From: Arthrobacter sp. FW305-BF8
GTDB taxonomy: Bacteria > Actinomycetota > Actinomycetes > Actinomycetales > Micrococcaceae
NCBI RefSeq assembly: GCF_021789315.1
Contig: NZ_CP084561.1
Span: 62,001-126,000 of the forward strand
DNA length: 64,000 nt
Reading direction: 5' to 3'
Under the pieces are notes generated by a model. The model did not search any database, had not been told where the DNA came from, and was given only the letters and a program-made list of their open reading frames with translations. Every line of letters starts with the position of its first letter. Positions within the stretch are counted from its first letter, which is position 1. This document shows, piece by piece, positions 1 through 8,407 of this stretch. A program made the position numbers and the translations under genes.

Positions 1-1
1 C

Positions 2-601
2 CAGCCCCAAGAAGCGATCGACCCGATCGTGCTCGGGGCCCACATGTTGGTCCGGCTGCAGACCATCGTTTCGCGTGAGCTGGACCCCGTGCAGTCCGCG
101 GTCGTGACAATCGGAACCTTCCACGGGGGCCTGAAGGAAAACATCATTCCCGCGATGGCCGAGTTCACCATAAACGTACGGTCCTTCGACCAGAAAGTGC
201 ACGATGCCGTGCTGACATCAATCCGCCGCATCATCCGCGCAGAGGCAGAAGCCTCCTCCGCGCCGCCCCCTGAAATTGAGGAGCTGTATTCTTTTCCGCT
301 GTGCTACAACGATCCCACGGCGACAGATCAACTTATCCAGGAGTTTCGGGCCACGATCGGAGAGGAAGAGGTCCGCGAGGTTCCGCCGATGATGGCCAGT
401 GAAGACTTCGGGACCCTTGCAACAGCTATCTCTGCCCCCTCGGTTTACTGGACCTTCGGAGGCTATACCGCCGAGACGCTCAGGGCTGACGGGCACATCG
501 CCGGCAACCACTCGCCACATTTCGCCCCCGCCCTGGAACCCACCCTGAGCACTGGCGTCCGGGCTGCTGTGACGGCGATCCTGTCCAAAGGTGGTCGCTG
601 A
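2..601 (+). CDS. M20-family amidohydrolase, C-terminal part (5' end outside window)
   Basis: The reading frame is open from base 2, so the gene begins before the window. The visible ~200 residues are the C-terminal half of an M20 peptidase/amidohydrolase (hippurate hydrolase or IAA-amino-acid hydrolase type). The dimerisation domain shows the phrase IDPIVLGAHMLVRLQTIVSR, and the second catalytic-domain part carries MMASEDFG, whose Glu/Asp belong to the metal site, and a late NHSPHF segment whose His is a usual metal ligand. Family members hydrolyse N-acyl amino acids or related amides in the cytoplasm. The last 190 bp of the gene are duplicated near 12150. Substrate cannot be told from this part. 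Confidence 0.85.
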   Translation, partial: QPQEAIDPIVLGAHMLVRLQTIVSRELDPVQSAVVTIGTFHGGLKENIIPAMAEFTINVRSFDQKVHDAVLTSIRRIIRAEAEASSAPPPEIEELYSFPLCYNDPTATDQLIQEFRATIGEEEVREVPPMMASEDFGTLATAISAPSVYWTFGGYTAETLRADGHIAGNHSPHFAPALEPTLSTGVRAAVTAILSKGGR

Positions 602-1005
602 AAGCCCCGTGCCTGTTGATAAGCAGGACCAGGGCCGGCGGTGCAGTTCCCGGCCGGTTCGCGGCCGCGACCGCTGCTTGGTCGGTGAAGGCCGTAGCCG
701 CTGCACCAAAGCAAATTCGCGCCACATGCGATTTGTGCCGACCTCCGCAATCCCGACAGCCTGACTGGCTCGGACAAGCTCCCTTTGGTGCGGCTGTCCC
801 GTCCACAGCTGGGGTCAATTCGGGTTATCCACCGCTGAAGTTGGGGGAGCCGTTGGGATAGCTCCCTAGCAACAGTAGCGATGGATAACCACCCAAGGAT
901 TGTCCTCAGGTGTGGGCGGTAGGGGCTAGCTTCTCCGCGGCTTGCAGATCCAGACTGGCGCCTTTCAGACCCAGCCATGCACCATCTGTCAGGTTGGGGT
1001 GTAGG
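411..1005 (+). repeat. Direct repeat, copy 1 (~595 bp)
   Basis: This block contains the 3' end of the M20 gene and the downstream intergenic DNA. It recurs in the same orientation at 12150-12742 with only scattered substitutions and single-base indels. It ends with TCAGGTTGGGGTGTAGG. On the minus strand both copies contain an open frame ending at 906-908 (copy 1) with the phrase LTDGAWLGLKGA, so part may be the tail of a small gene. I see no other gene in 602-1075. Confidence 0.95.
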
Positions 1006-1075
1006 TAGGTGGACAGGCGTATCCCGCTAGGCAGTCCACTGGTCGTGGTCGGTACACCGCAGTTCGAACTGTGGG

Positions 1076-2140
1076 CTAGACGCTGTGTTCCGCCATCGGC
1101 AGTAGTTCATCCATGAAGACTTCTCGGTTTTCTGCGGCTGAGCGGCCCACACCCAAGGTCGCGGCAAGTGTCATCAGACCATCCCGAGCTCCAATCAAGG
1201 GTTCGGCACCGGTTCTGATGATGTCAATGAAGTGCTGAAGCTGAGCGGCGTATGCGTGAGATTCTGCTATTTCATGCTTTTCGACAATCAGGGGGTCGTG
1301 CCAGTCTCCGCCGTCAGCGTGCTTATAGAGCTTCATGCTTGGGATGGCCAGCGAGCCTTCGGTGCCTCCGATGTGGTAGGCATCCGCAGGAGTATGGGGG
1401 AAATACGCGCCCTGTCCTGAGTTCAGGTCCCAGCACCATGGTGAGGCAACGGAGTCGCTCAGCAACAGAGTTCCGAGCGACCCGTTAGTGAACTTCAGGA
1501 TCACGGCGGCGCTGTCTTCAACTGCAAATTTTCGGACATTGTTGGACGTCACCGCGTGGACGCTATGGATGTCTCCGATGAGATACCGCAACGTGTCAAT
1601 GTCGTGAATGAGATTGATAAGTATGGGCCCGCCTCCAGGCTGCTGGCGCCATAGGTTATCGAAATACTGATTTTCCTTTTTGATCTGGCACATGCCGTTG
1701 ACGGTGACAATCTGTCCGAGTTGTCCCCCTGAAATCAGCTGCTTGGCCCGGACAATGTCCGGGCTGTGGCGTCGCTGGTGACCGATGAGGACGGGAACGT
1801 CGGCCGCGCCAGCCGCCTCGATAATAGCCAGGGCCGCCTCTTCAGTGTCAGCGACGGGCTTTTCTATCAGCGTAGGTATGCCCGTGCGTATGCACGCTAT
1901 GCCCGCCTCCCGGTGCATGCTGTTCGGGAGAGCGACAATGGCTCCGTCTAGGCTGACATGACTCAACAGGTCCTCGTAATCAGAGAAGTAGGGCACATCG
2001 AGTTCAGCCGCCAGCTGTTGGGCTGATGGTGCAGGATCTGCTATGCCAGCGAGTTCTGCTTCTTGGTTGGCCTTGAGGAATCGTGCGTGCTCGCGGCCGA
2101 TGAGCCCGGCTCCCATGAGGGCAATTTTGACGGGTTTCAT
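1076..2140 (-). CDS. Gfo/Idh/MocA-family oxidoreductase (module A)
   Basis: The protein is a 354-aa NAD(P)-dependent dehydrogenase of the inositol-dehydrogenase/glucose-fructose-oxidoreductase family. The Rossmann motif GAGLIGREH is at residues 11-19, the EKP motif with the family's catalytic Lys is near residue 94, and the substrate-domain NLIHDIDTL motif is near 176. GGAG precedes the ATG by about 8 bases. It is the last gene of the minus-strand module A after aroQ-like, MFS, TIM-barrel and SDR genes, separated from the SDR by ~290 bp, so it may have its own promoter. It is clearly related to the oxidoreductase at 7294-8364. It probably oxidises a polyol, cyclitol or hydroxy acid of this pathway; the exact substrate is unknown. 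Confidence 0.85.
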   Translation of the reverse strand: MKPVKIALMGAGLIGREHARFLKANQEAELAGIADPAPSAQQLAAELDVPYFSDYEDLLSHVSLDGAIVALPNSMHREAGIACIRTGIPTLIEKPVADTEEAALAIIEAAGAADVPVLIGHQRRHSPDIVRAKQLISGGQLGQIVTVNGMCQIKKENQYFDNLWRQQPGGGPILINLIHDIDTLRYLIGDIHSVHAVTSNNVRKFAVEDSAAVILKFTNGSLGTLLLSDSVASPWCWDLNSGQGAYFPHTPADAYHIGGTEGSLAIPSMKLYKHADGGDWHDPLIVEKHEIAESHAYAAQLQHFIDIIRTGAEPLIGARDGLMTLAATLGVGRSAAENREVFMDELLPMAEHSV

Positions 2141-2432
2141 GTAGGTGCTCCGTTTTGATTGTGGATGTCACTTGGGTTGCGAATGCGACCTCGCCGTGGT
2201 CTTTCGTCCTGTTCAGGGACCTAGGGTTTCAGTCCTTTTGCTCATCAAGGTCTGATCGTCTGGGAAGAGTGCGGCGGGGTCGACCAGTCCAGGCCGCCCG
2301 GCGGACGAACATGCCGGAGTGGGCGGTAAGTGAGCATTTCGCCCACCTCTGATGGTGCGGCCAGGAGAATCTCATGTACTGCGCTGAGGTGAAGGTGCTA
2401 GGGCGTTGCAGGTTGCGAGGGGAAGCGCCTGG

Positions 2433-3179
2433 CTATGCGGTGTTCCGGCCGCCGCTGAGGTCCAGGGTCTGGCCGGTCATGTAACTGGATTCCTCGGAGA
2501 GGAGCCATGCGGCCAGGGACGCGAACTCTTCGGGTTTGCCTATCCGGCCCATGGGGACCCGGGCGAGGAGTTCCTTGTTTCTTTCCGGGCTGAGGGCGTT
2601 GATAAGTGGGGTCTCGAACATTGACGGCGCCACAGCGTTTACGGTCACGCCGTAGGGGGCCACTTCCTTGGCCGCTGTCTTGACGAGGGAGATCAGCGCC
2701 GCCTTCGACGCAGAGTAAGCTGCCTGATGCGGATTTCCTTCTCGCCCGGCAATGGAGGACAGTACTGCGATCCTTCCATGTCCCTGCTCGCGCAACACCG
2801 GAAGGAGGAGAGCCAGTCCATGGAAGCAACCGTTGAGGTTGACGTCGAAGGTCAGGTCCCAGCCCTCGACCGACATGTCGTCGACGGGCGATTCGGGACC
2901 TTGGATGCCGTGGCAGAACAGTGCTCCATCGAGCCTGCCGTGTTCCTCCAAGAGGTCAGCGAGCACCTGTTTCCATGCCTGCCGATCCCGTACATCGAGT
3001 TGCCTCATAAGGGGATCGTTCGCGGCCGGCGGCTGGGCGTCGGTGGCTACGACGATGGCTCCCTCCGCGGTCAGCCGTGACCGCGCTGCTGACCCCAGGC
3101 CGCCTGCAGCGCCGGTCAGGAGTATGACTTTGTGTTTGAAACGGTCGGGCCAGATGGTGTTCGGTGACAAGTCGGGCAA
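2433..3179 (-). CDS. Short-chain dehydrogenase/reductase (module A)
   Basis: This is a classical SDR of about 248 aa. It shows the cofactor motif TGAAGGLGS near the N-terminus, the catalytic Ser in LSSIAG and the YSASK (YxxxK) motif. A longer frame opens at 3233, but the TTG at 3179 is the better start: the upstream TIM-barrel gene ends TTTAG, its stop overlaps an AGGAG ribosome site, and five bases later comes TTG. Translational coupling with the upstream gene is therefore likely. Family members oxidise or reduce secondary alcohols with NAD(P). Here the protein probably handles a pathway intermediate, acting with the Gfo/Idh/MocA enzyme. Confidence 0.85.
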   Translation of the reverse strand: MPDLSPNTIWPDRFKHKVILLTGAAGGLGSAARSRLTAEGAIVVATDAQPPAANDPLMRQLDVRDRQAWKQVLADLLEEHGRLDGALFCHGIQGPESPVDDMSVEGWDLTFDVNLNGCFHGLALLLPVLREQGHGRIAVLSSIAGREGNPHQAAYSASKAALISLVKTAAKEVAPYGVTVNAVAPSMFETPLINALSPERNKELLARVPMGRIGKPEEFASLAAWLLSEESSYMTGQTLDLSGGRNTA

Positions 3180-3187
3180 GATTGCTC

Positions 3188-4015
3188 CTAAATTGGCTGC
3201 TGGTAAGTGAGTAGTGGCGTCGGCCAGTTGCACTCCCGCAGCAGTTGACTGGCTGACAGAAAAGCCTCATGGACGACCCAGGGCAGTGGAAGCGCGTCGA
3301 TGGCGTCCGAGAATGGTTCGACAGTGATGGGCGGGACGCCGGCAGGTCGTCCCTTGCACAGGGTGTGAAGCAGTCCGTGCAGGTCAAGATTTCCGTGCCC
3401 CGGGAAGGTCCGAAGGTGACGACTTTCGAAGCGGGTGTCCGTCCGGGCATCCGTAAGGTCTGACAGTTGGAGGACGGAAACCCGTTCCAGAACTTCAAGC
3501 GTGAGGTCAGTGAAGGAGGCTCCCGACCTGAAGAAATGTATTGCGTCCAGAACCATCGTGGCCTGTTCGCATCCGGGACCTGCGAGCAGATCCATTGTCG
3601 ATTCGATGTCCGGGAGTTTGCTGTATGGCATGAACTCGACTGCCACGGTCGTCTCCGGCAGGAGGCGGCAGAGGTCGCGTAGTTCCTGTTGTATGACGGC
3701 TGGTTCCCCGTCGAAGGCGGCTACGTGTACCCGGTTTGGTTTGAGAATTGCAACCAGTTCGACGAGGGCGTCGTTCATGCGGCTCTGAAAGCTCGTGCCG
3801 CCCAGCCTGATGAGCTCGAGTTCGGACAGCTCCAGGTTTCTGGAGTCGAGCAGTCTGCGGATATCGGTCGGTTCCAGTCCTGCTTCCAGAGCGGCAAGGC
3901 ATTCGCCGATGCTTATCCCGATGCCTGTGTAGCCGACGTTGTGCGCGTATTCAATTGATTGCCGAAGGTCTCGTTGCCGAAGGGCCATGGCGCCCAGGGT
4001 TAGATTTGCTGCCAC
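3188..4015 (-). CDS. Sugar phosphate isomerase/epimerase-like TIM barrel (module A)
   Basis: The 275-aa protein belongs to the xylose-isomerase-like TIM-barrel superfamily (AP endonuclease 2 type). Metal ligands typical of the fold are visible: Glu in AVEFMPYS, Asp and His in LDAIHFFRSG, and a late Glu in ITVEPFS. Members include IolE/IolI, hydroxypyruvate isomerase and 3-dehydroshikimate dehydratases. Next to an AroQ-like protein and an MHS transporter, a 3-dehydroshikimate-dehydratase-like role is attractive but unproved. The start is GTG, 15 bp after the MFS stop, and the SDR follows directly. Confidence 0.75.
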   Translation of the reverse strand: MAANLTLGAMALRQRDLRQSIEYAHNVGYTGIGISIGECLAALEAGLEPTDIRRLLDSRNLELSELELIRLGGTSFQSRMNDALVELVAILKPNRVHVAAFDGEPAVIQQELRDLCRLLPETTVAVEFMPYSKLPDIESTMDLLAGPGCEQATMVLDAIHFFRSGASFTDLTLEVLERVSVLQLSDLTDARTDTRFESRHLRTFPGHGNLDLHGLLHTLCKGRPAGVPPITVEPFSDAIDALPLPWVVHEAFLSASQLLRECNWPTPLLTYQQPI

Positions 4016-4030
4016 TTTCCGCCTTCTTGC

Positions 4031-5350
4031 CTATTCGTTCTCTTTGGCATGGAAGTCCATCTTGAATGTCTCGGGGGTCGCCCTGATCATCAGCAGCGTC
4101 ACCAGGTAGGCCGCAAGAAGGAGGCCGACGATGCTCCAGGTGCTTCCGGTGCTCTGGAGCAGAAGTGCTGCCACGAAGGGCGTCGGGGCGCCCCCAACCA
4201 AGTTGGTCAACGTGTACGAGGCCGCGTGTCCTGAATAGCGCACGTGTGTCGGGAACGGCTCCGCGAAGAGTGCTGCGAGGACGCCGAATGCGAAGTACTG
4301 GAAACCCAGCAGCAGGATGCTGCCCAACAGCATGAGCCCAAACACCTTGGTGTTGAGAAGCGGGAAGTACGCCACCGCGCCGATCATGCACATGGTCGCA
4401 CCGGTGTAAAGGATCGGTTTCCTTCCGAACCGGTCTGACATGTAGCCGCCGAACGGGATCGCGAACACTCCAACAACGTTGGTGATCAGCACTAGGGAGA
4501 AGCCCACATCGGAGGTCATGCCCAGGACGCGCTTGATGTAATCCAGCGAGTAGGTTGTCACCACGTAGGAGCACGCCACGTTCGCTGCCCACAAGAATGT
4601 CAGTCGGAGAATGTGCTTGGGGTACTGCCTGAATACGGTGAAGAGCGGGGTCTTGACGACCTGGTTGTCTTCCCTGGCCTGCTTGAAGACCGGTGTCTCG
4701 TCGATCGTCCGGCGGATGATGTAGCCGAGAATGGCCATGATGAAGCCAATGAAGAACGGGATCCGCCACGCCCAGTCAATGAAGGCCTGCTCGCCGACCA
4801 GGCCCTGGAGGCTGATCAGTGTGAGCGCTACGAACACCTGGCCCAGGGGTGAGCCCATGTTGACGAGTCCCCCATAGAGGCCCCGTCTTCCGGAGGGGGC
4901 GTATTCCAGGGCCATGATCTGCGCGGCGCTGGATTCACCGCCGAGCGCAAAACCTTGTACTACACGGAAGAAGACAAGCAGGACTGTCGCGAACAGGCCC
5001 CAAGTGCTGTAGCCGGGCAGGAGGCCGATGGCGAGGGATGCGACGCCCATTGCAATGATGGCTGCAACCATTGTCCGCTGCCGGCCGATCTTGTCGCCCA
5101 GATTGGAGAAGAACGCTGCACCAAGGGGTCGGGCCGCCAGGCCGATGCCGAATGCCGCAAAGCTGGCAAGGATACCGGCGACCGGGTCGAGGGAGGGAAA
5201 GAAAAGCTTCGGGAAAACGATGGCAGACACGCTGCCGTAGAGGGCGAAATCAAACCATTCGAGGGCCGTGCCGGCAGAAGCGCCGATGAGAACCTTCCGG
5301 ATTTGTTTCTGGCTGGTTGTTGCGGCTTCATTGCCGGTGGTGGTGGTCAT
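4031..5350 (-). CDS. MHS-family MFS transporter (module A)
   Basis: A 439-aa membrane protein with about 12 hydrophobic segments belongs to the metabolite:H+ symporter branch of the major facilitator superfamily (ShiA, KgtP and ProP relatives). The signature GTALEWFDFALYG is in TM1, a DKIGRQRT loop lies between TM2 and TM3, and an RVVQGFALGGE segment marks TM4. GGGAGG lies 9 bases before the ATG. It sits between the AroQ-like and TIM-barrel genes and presumably imports the substrate of module A; ShiA-type relatives carry shikimate. It is related to the transporter at 8845-10209. Confidence 0.85.
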   Translation of the reverse strand: MTTTTGNEAATTSQKQIRKVLIGASAGTALEWFDFALYGSVSAIVFPKLFFPSLDPVAGILASFAAFGIGLAARPLGAAFFSNLGDKIGRQRTMVAAIIAMGVASLAIGLLPGYSTWGLFATVLLVFFRVVQGFALGGESSAAQIMALEYAPSGRRGLYGGLVNMGSPLGQVFVALTLISLQGLVGEQAFIDWAWRIPFFIGFIMAILGYIIRRTIDETPVFKQAREDNQVVKTPLFTVFRQYPKHILRLTFLWAANVACSYVVTTYSLDYIKRVLGMTSDVGFSLVLITNVVGVFAIPFGGYMSDRFGRKPILYTGATMCMIGAVAYFPLLNTKVFGLMLLGSILLLGFQYFAFGVLAALFAEPFPTHVRYSGHAASYTLTNLVGGAPTPFVAALLLQSTGSTWSIVGLLLAAYLVTLLMIRATPETFKMDFHAKENE

Positions 5351-5431
5351 TTGGATTTGCCTCCCATTGGGCAGGGGTAACGGACGGGGATGGCGCGATG
5401 CGGGCCGAGGGCATTCAGGCCGGGAGGCTTC

Positions 5432-5875
5432 TCAGTTCTCCTTGTCACGGATGAGCTCGACAAGGTGCTCAAGCGCGACCCCATATCCGTTGGACTTGAG
5501 CCCGGCGATGTAAATCGAGGCCAGGTCGGCGTACATATCGGGGTGGGCCTGCTTCTCGTACTGGAAGATCGCAGACATGTGCACTATCGCGATGGGAAGC
5601 TCGGCATCCTTCAGCGAGTCGTACAGGGACCGACCATATGGAGTGAGGCCGGCCGGGTTAATGAGGATGCCGTCAATCTCGTCCTGGACTTCATGCAGCC
5701 AGTCGATGAGACCGCCTTCGTGATTCGACTGGGTCTGAACGACCTCGACGCCGAGTTTGTCGGCCAGCACCTCCAGTTCCGCCGTGATGTCGGCGAGCGT
5801 CTTCCGGCCATACTTGTCCGGACGGCGCTTCCCCAACCGATTGAGGTTAGGGCCTTGCAATACTGCTATTTTCAC
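5432..5875 (-). CDS. Type II dehydroquinase-like protein with altered pocket (module A)
   Basis: The protein is about 147 aa, the usual length of type II 3-dehydroquinate dehydratase. The longer frame to 5959 is rejected: GTG at 5875 follows GGAG at good spacing and gives the family N-terminus KIAVLQGPNLNRLG. Catalytic residues are kept: Arg17 and Tyr22 in the RRPDKYG lid, Asn73 in INPAG and His99 in VHMS. From memory of the M. tuberculosis enzyme, His81 and Arg112, which bind substrate, correspond to Pro79 and Ala110 here, and the Glu two places before the His is Ile97. It may therefore dehydrate a different substrate. It is the first gene of the module A operon, downstream of a tandem palindrome. 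Confidence 0.8.
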   Translation of the reverse strand: MKIAVLQGPNLNRLGKRRPDKYGRKTLADITAELEVLADKLGVEVVQTQSNHEGGLIDWLHEVQDEIDGILINPAGLTPYGRSLYDSLKDAELPIAIVHMSAIFQYEKQAHPDMYADLASIYIAGLKSNGYGVALEHLVELIRDKEN

Positions 5876-5909
5876 AACTTCTCCATCGAAGATACGATCT
5901 AAAGAATCA

Positions 5910-5938
5910 TGGGTACGTACCCAATGGGTACGTACCCA
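5910..5938. promoter_or_regulatory. Tandem perfect palindrome, candidate operator
   Basis: TGGGTACGTACCCA, a perfect 14-bp palindrome, occurs twice (5910-5923 and 5925-5938), 15 bp apart start to start. It lies 35-63 bp upstream of the aroQ-like GTG start. This position suits repressor control of the module A operon. The neighbouring LacI protein (6115-7146) is the obvious candidate, although the palindrome is not a classic LacI operator. Confidence 0.65.
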
Positions 5939-6017
5939 TATTGTAGTGAGGGCCGCCACTCGTCAAGGGGAGGCCAGCTTTTCGGAAAACATGACGCGTT
6001 GGATGAACACGTCTGCG

Positions 6018-6029
6018 TCAGGTTGGGGT
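6018..6029 (+). repeat. Recurring 12-mer TCAGGTTGGGGT
   Basis: One of five copies in the window (others at 989, 12726, 44354 and 58537), all in the same orientation. This copy lies in the LacI/aroQ-like intergenic region and has C instead of G after the 12-mer. Its function is unknown. Confidence 0.6.
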
Positions 6030-6114
6030 CGTTCTTTCCGGACCCCTGGACCCGCAGGATTGCCTTGCCCTCGCCTCCAAGACGCCACCGGCAGCGGAGA
6101 GCAGGCGGGCTGTC

Positions 6115-7146
6115 TTATGCGCTGAGGTGCTGCCTAAGTGATGACGGTGCCGGCGGCGCTGATGTGCCTCGGACGATGAGTTCCACCGGAAAGACTCTTC
6201 GTCCTGGCCGTTGTTCACGCCGCCCCTCCAGGTGGTCGACTAGCATGGCTACGGCCTCCCGCGCCATGTCATCTAGCGGTTGATGCACGGTGGAAAGATT
6301 GATCATCTTCCACGACGCGGGCTCGAGGTCGTCAAAGCCCACCACTGACAGCCTGTCCGGAACTTCGACGTCCAGCTCGGCGGCCGCGTCCAGGGCGCCT
6401 ATGGCCAGCATGTCACTGCCGCAGAAAATGGCAGTGGGAGGGTTAGGCGCCGCGAGGAGCTTGCGGGTCAGGGCGGAGCCGGTGTCGTGGTCAAGGAACC
6501 CACGTTCCACCATGTCCTCGGGCAGGGAGAGCCCGTGTCCTTCCAGCGCCGCCCTGAAGAACTCTTCCCGTTGCCGGCCGCTGGTCGTCGACCAGGAGCC
6601 GGTGATGAGTCCGATTCGCGTGTGGCCCAAGCCGACCAGGTGATCAGCCACCTGCTGGCAACCCGATTTATCGTCAGGAAGGAGCACCTCGGCCTCAACA
6701 CTGGGGTCGTCCCGGTTGAACAGGACGATGGGAAGGCTTCGTTCTTTGAACCTCTTGACTGTCGGGGAACCCTCAGTGGCTGAGGCGAAGATGGCACCGT
6801 CGACGGGAAGCTCCTGGAGGGTGGCGCCGGCGAGCGAGTCCGGGGCCTCCAGGCTTTCTCGAATCATCACCATCTGGTAATTGCGGGCCGCGAGCTCCCG
6901 GTGCATGAGATGGATGATCTGGGTGTAGAAGAGGTTTGCTGTATCGGCCACCACCAGACCCACCGTCCGCGTTCGACGGGTGACCAGGCTCCGGGCGCTG
7001 ATGTTCACCACGTAGCCGAGCTCAGCCGCTGCAGCAAGAACCTTTTCACGCGTCGCCGGGCGGACGGCGGGGTCGTCGTTCAGAACGCGGGAGACGGTGG
7101 ATTGCGAGACTCCCGCAAATTCTGCAACATCGACACTGGTAACCAT
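6115..7146 (-). CDS. LacI-family transcriptional regulator (module A)
   Basis: A 343-aa repressor-type protein. The N-terminal helix-turn-helix reads VDVAEFAGVSQSTVSRVLND, followed by the hinge segment ARSLVTRRTRTVGLVV and a periplasmic-binding-like effector domain. It is transcribed in the same direction as the module A operon, about 240 bp upstream of the aroQ-like start, and probably controls that operon. No clear ribosome site precedes the ATG, so leaderless or weak translation is possible. The effector is probably a sugar, cyclitol or hydroxy acid of the pathway. Confidence 0.9.
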   Translation of the reverse strand: MVTSVDVAEFAGVSQSTVSRVLNDDPAVRPATREKVLAAAAELGYVVNISARSLVTRRTRTVGLVVADTANLFYTQIIHLMHRELAARNYQMVMIRESLEAPDSLAGATLQELPVDGAIFASATEGSPTVKRFKERSLPIVLFNRDDPSVEAEVLLPDDKSGCQQVADHLVGLGHTRIGLITGSWSTTSGRQREEFFRAALEGHGLSLPEDMVERGFLDHDTGSALTRKLLAAPNPPTAIFCGSDMLAIGALDAAAELDVEVPDRLSVVGFDDLEPASWKMINLSTVHQPLDDMAREAVAMLVDHLEGRREQRPGRRVFPVELIVRGTSAPPAPSSLRQHLSA

Positions 7147-7293
7147 TGTTTTTTCAATATAGCGTTTCCTGGCACGTCAAGAGCCGGCAGCCTCGTCCAT
7201 CGAGCCAGCCGATCTTCAACAGACCGGGCTGTCCTGGGGCGGGAACCTCGGAGTGGGAACTGCACGTCTGAGGTCGACCGGCAAAAGTTTGGG

Positions 7294-8364
7294 CTATGCC
7301 ACAGAGACTTTAGGTATGACCAGTCCTGCGAGGCCGGGAGCCACCGCTCTCTGTGTCCGTGCCGCTTCGTGGGCGGCTTCGACGGCGGCCAAAGATCGTC
7401 CGGCGTCGGCCACGCTGACGATTGGCTCGGCTTCTTCGCGGACGACTGCGCAGAAATGGGCCAGTTGGTTCTGGAGGGCGCCGCCCCCGGGCCTTTCCAG
7501 GAACTCAGTGGTCAGGGGCGTATGCCAGTCTCGTTGACTGGGGTAGGACCACAGCTTCAACTGCGGCACGGATAGTGATCCCTTGGTGCCGGCGATCAGG
7601 AGACTTGGTTCGTCCGGCTGCTGGGCGAACTGCGGGTCGTCGCCGGAGTTCTGGTCCCAGCCCCACGGTGCGGCTGCGGTGTCCGAGCCGGTCAGGGTGC
7701 CGATCGTGCCGCGCTCGAACTGGAAGAGCAACCCCGCGGTATCTTCGACTTCGAAGCCACGGATGCGGTTGCTCATGACTGCCTGGACACTGGATATCTC
7801 GCCGATGAGGTACCGCATGATGTCCAGATCGTGCACCAAGTTAATCAGCATCACTCCTGCACCCGGACCACGTCGCCAGGAGTCGAAGTATGACTCTGGT
7901 TTAGTGGTGAGCCACAAGCCGTTAACGGCGACGATGTCGCCGATTGCGCCGCTCTGGATTGCCTTCTTTGCCGCCGCGATCAGGGGGTGATGCCGGCGGT
8001 GGTGGCCCACCAGCACCGGCACTCCCGTGCTCTCGACTGTGCCGGCGAGACGGGCCACTTCGGTAAGGTTCACGCCGACGGGTTTCTCGAGGAGGCAGGG
8101 AATGCCAGCTTCGATGGCGAAGGATGCGGTTTCGACATGTGTGTCGTTCGGTGTCGCAATGATCACCGCGTCGACCTTGGCCCCAGCGATCAGGGCTTCG
8201 TAGTTGTCGAACTGTTCAGCGCCATAAGCGCTGGACAGTTCTGAGTTGATCGGATCGGCGACAGCGGTGAGTTCGGTATCGGGGTTAGCCGCGATGAATT
8301 GGGCGTGGCTGCGGCCCATGCGGCCTGCCCCGATCAGCCCGATGCGCAGTGGCGTTTTTGTCAT
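7294..8364 (-). CDS. Gfo/Idh/MocA-family oxidoreductase (module B)
   Basis: The 356-aa product begins at ATG 8364 (AGGA about 8 bases upstream); the open frame to 8784 lies over the aroQ-like gene and is not real coding. GAGRMGRSH is the Rossmann motif, LLEKPVG holds the family's catalytic Lys, and INLVHDLDIMRYL is the substrate-domain motif. It parallels the oxidoreductase at 1076-2140 along its length, including the INL(I/V)HD and GT(E/K)GSL segments, so the two arose by duplication or parallel acquisition. It is the last gene of the minus-strand module B and probably performs the same kind of oxidation on a related substrate. Confidence 0.85.
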   Translation of the reverse strand: MTKTPLRIGLIGAGRMGRSHAQFIAANPDTELTAVADPINSELSSAYGAEQFDNYEALIAGAKVDAVIIATPNDTHVETASFAIEAGIPCLLEKPVGVNLTEVARLAGTVESTGVPVLVGHHRRHHPLIAAAKKAIQSGAIGDIVAVNGLWLTTKPESYFDSWRRGPGAGVMLINLVHDLDIMRYLIGEISSVQAVMSNRIRGFEVEDTAGLLFQFERGTIGTLTGSDTAAAPWGWDQNSGDDPQFAQQPDEPSLLIAGTKGSLSVPQLKLWSYPSQRDWHTPLTTEFLERPGGGALQNQLAHFCAVVREEAEPIVSVADAGRSLAAVEAAHEAARTQRAVAPGLAGLVIPKVSVA

Positions 8365-8407
8365 GGTTATGTCCTGTTTTGGGTCTCGCATCCGAGTGCG
8401 GATGTTT

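Noticed and set aside
218..978. Long minus-strand frames over the M20 gene end and following repeat
   Set aside because: They lie antisense to a recognised gene, have low-complexity Arg/Pro/Ser-rich composition and recur simply because the DNA is duplicated.
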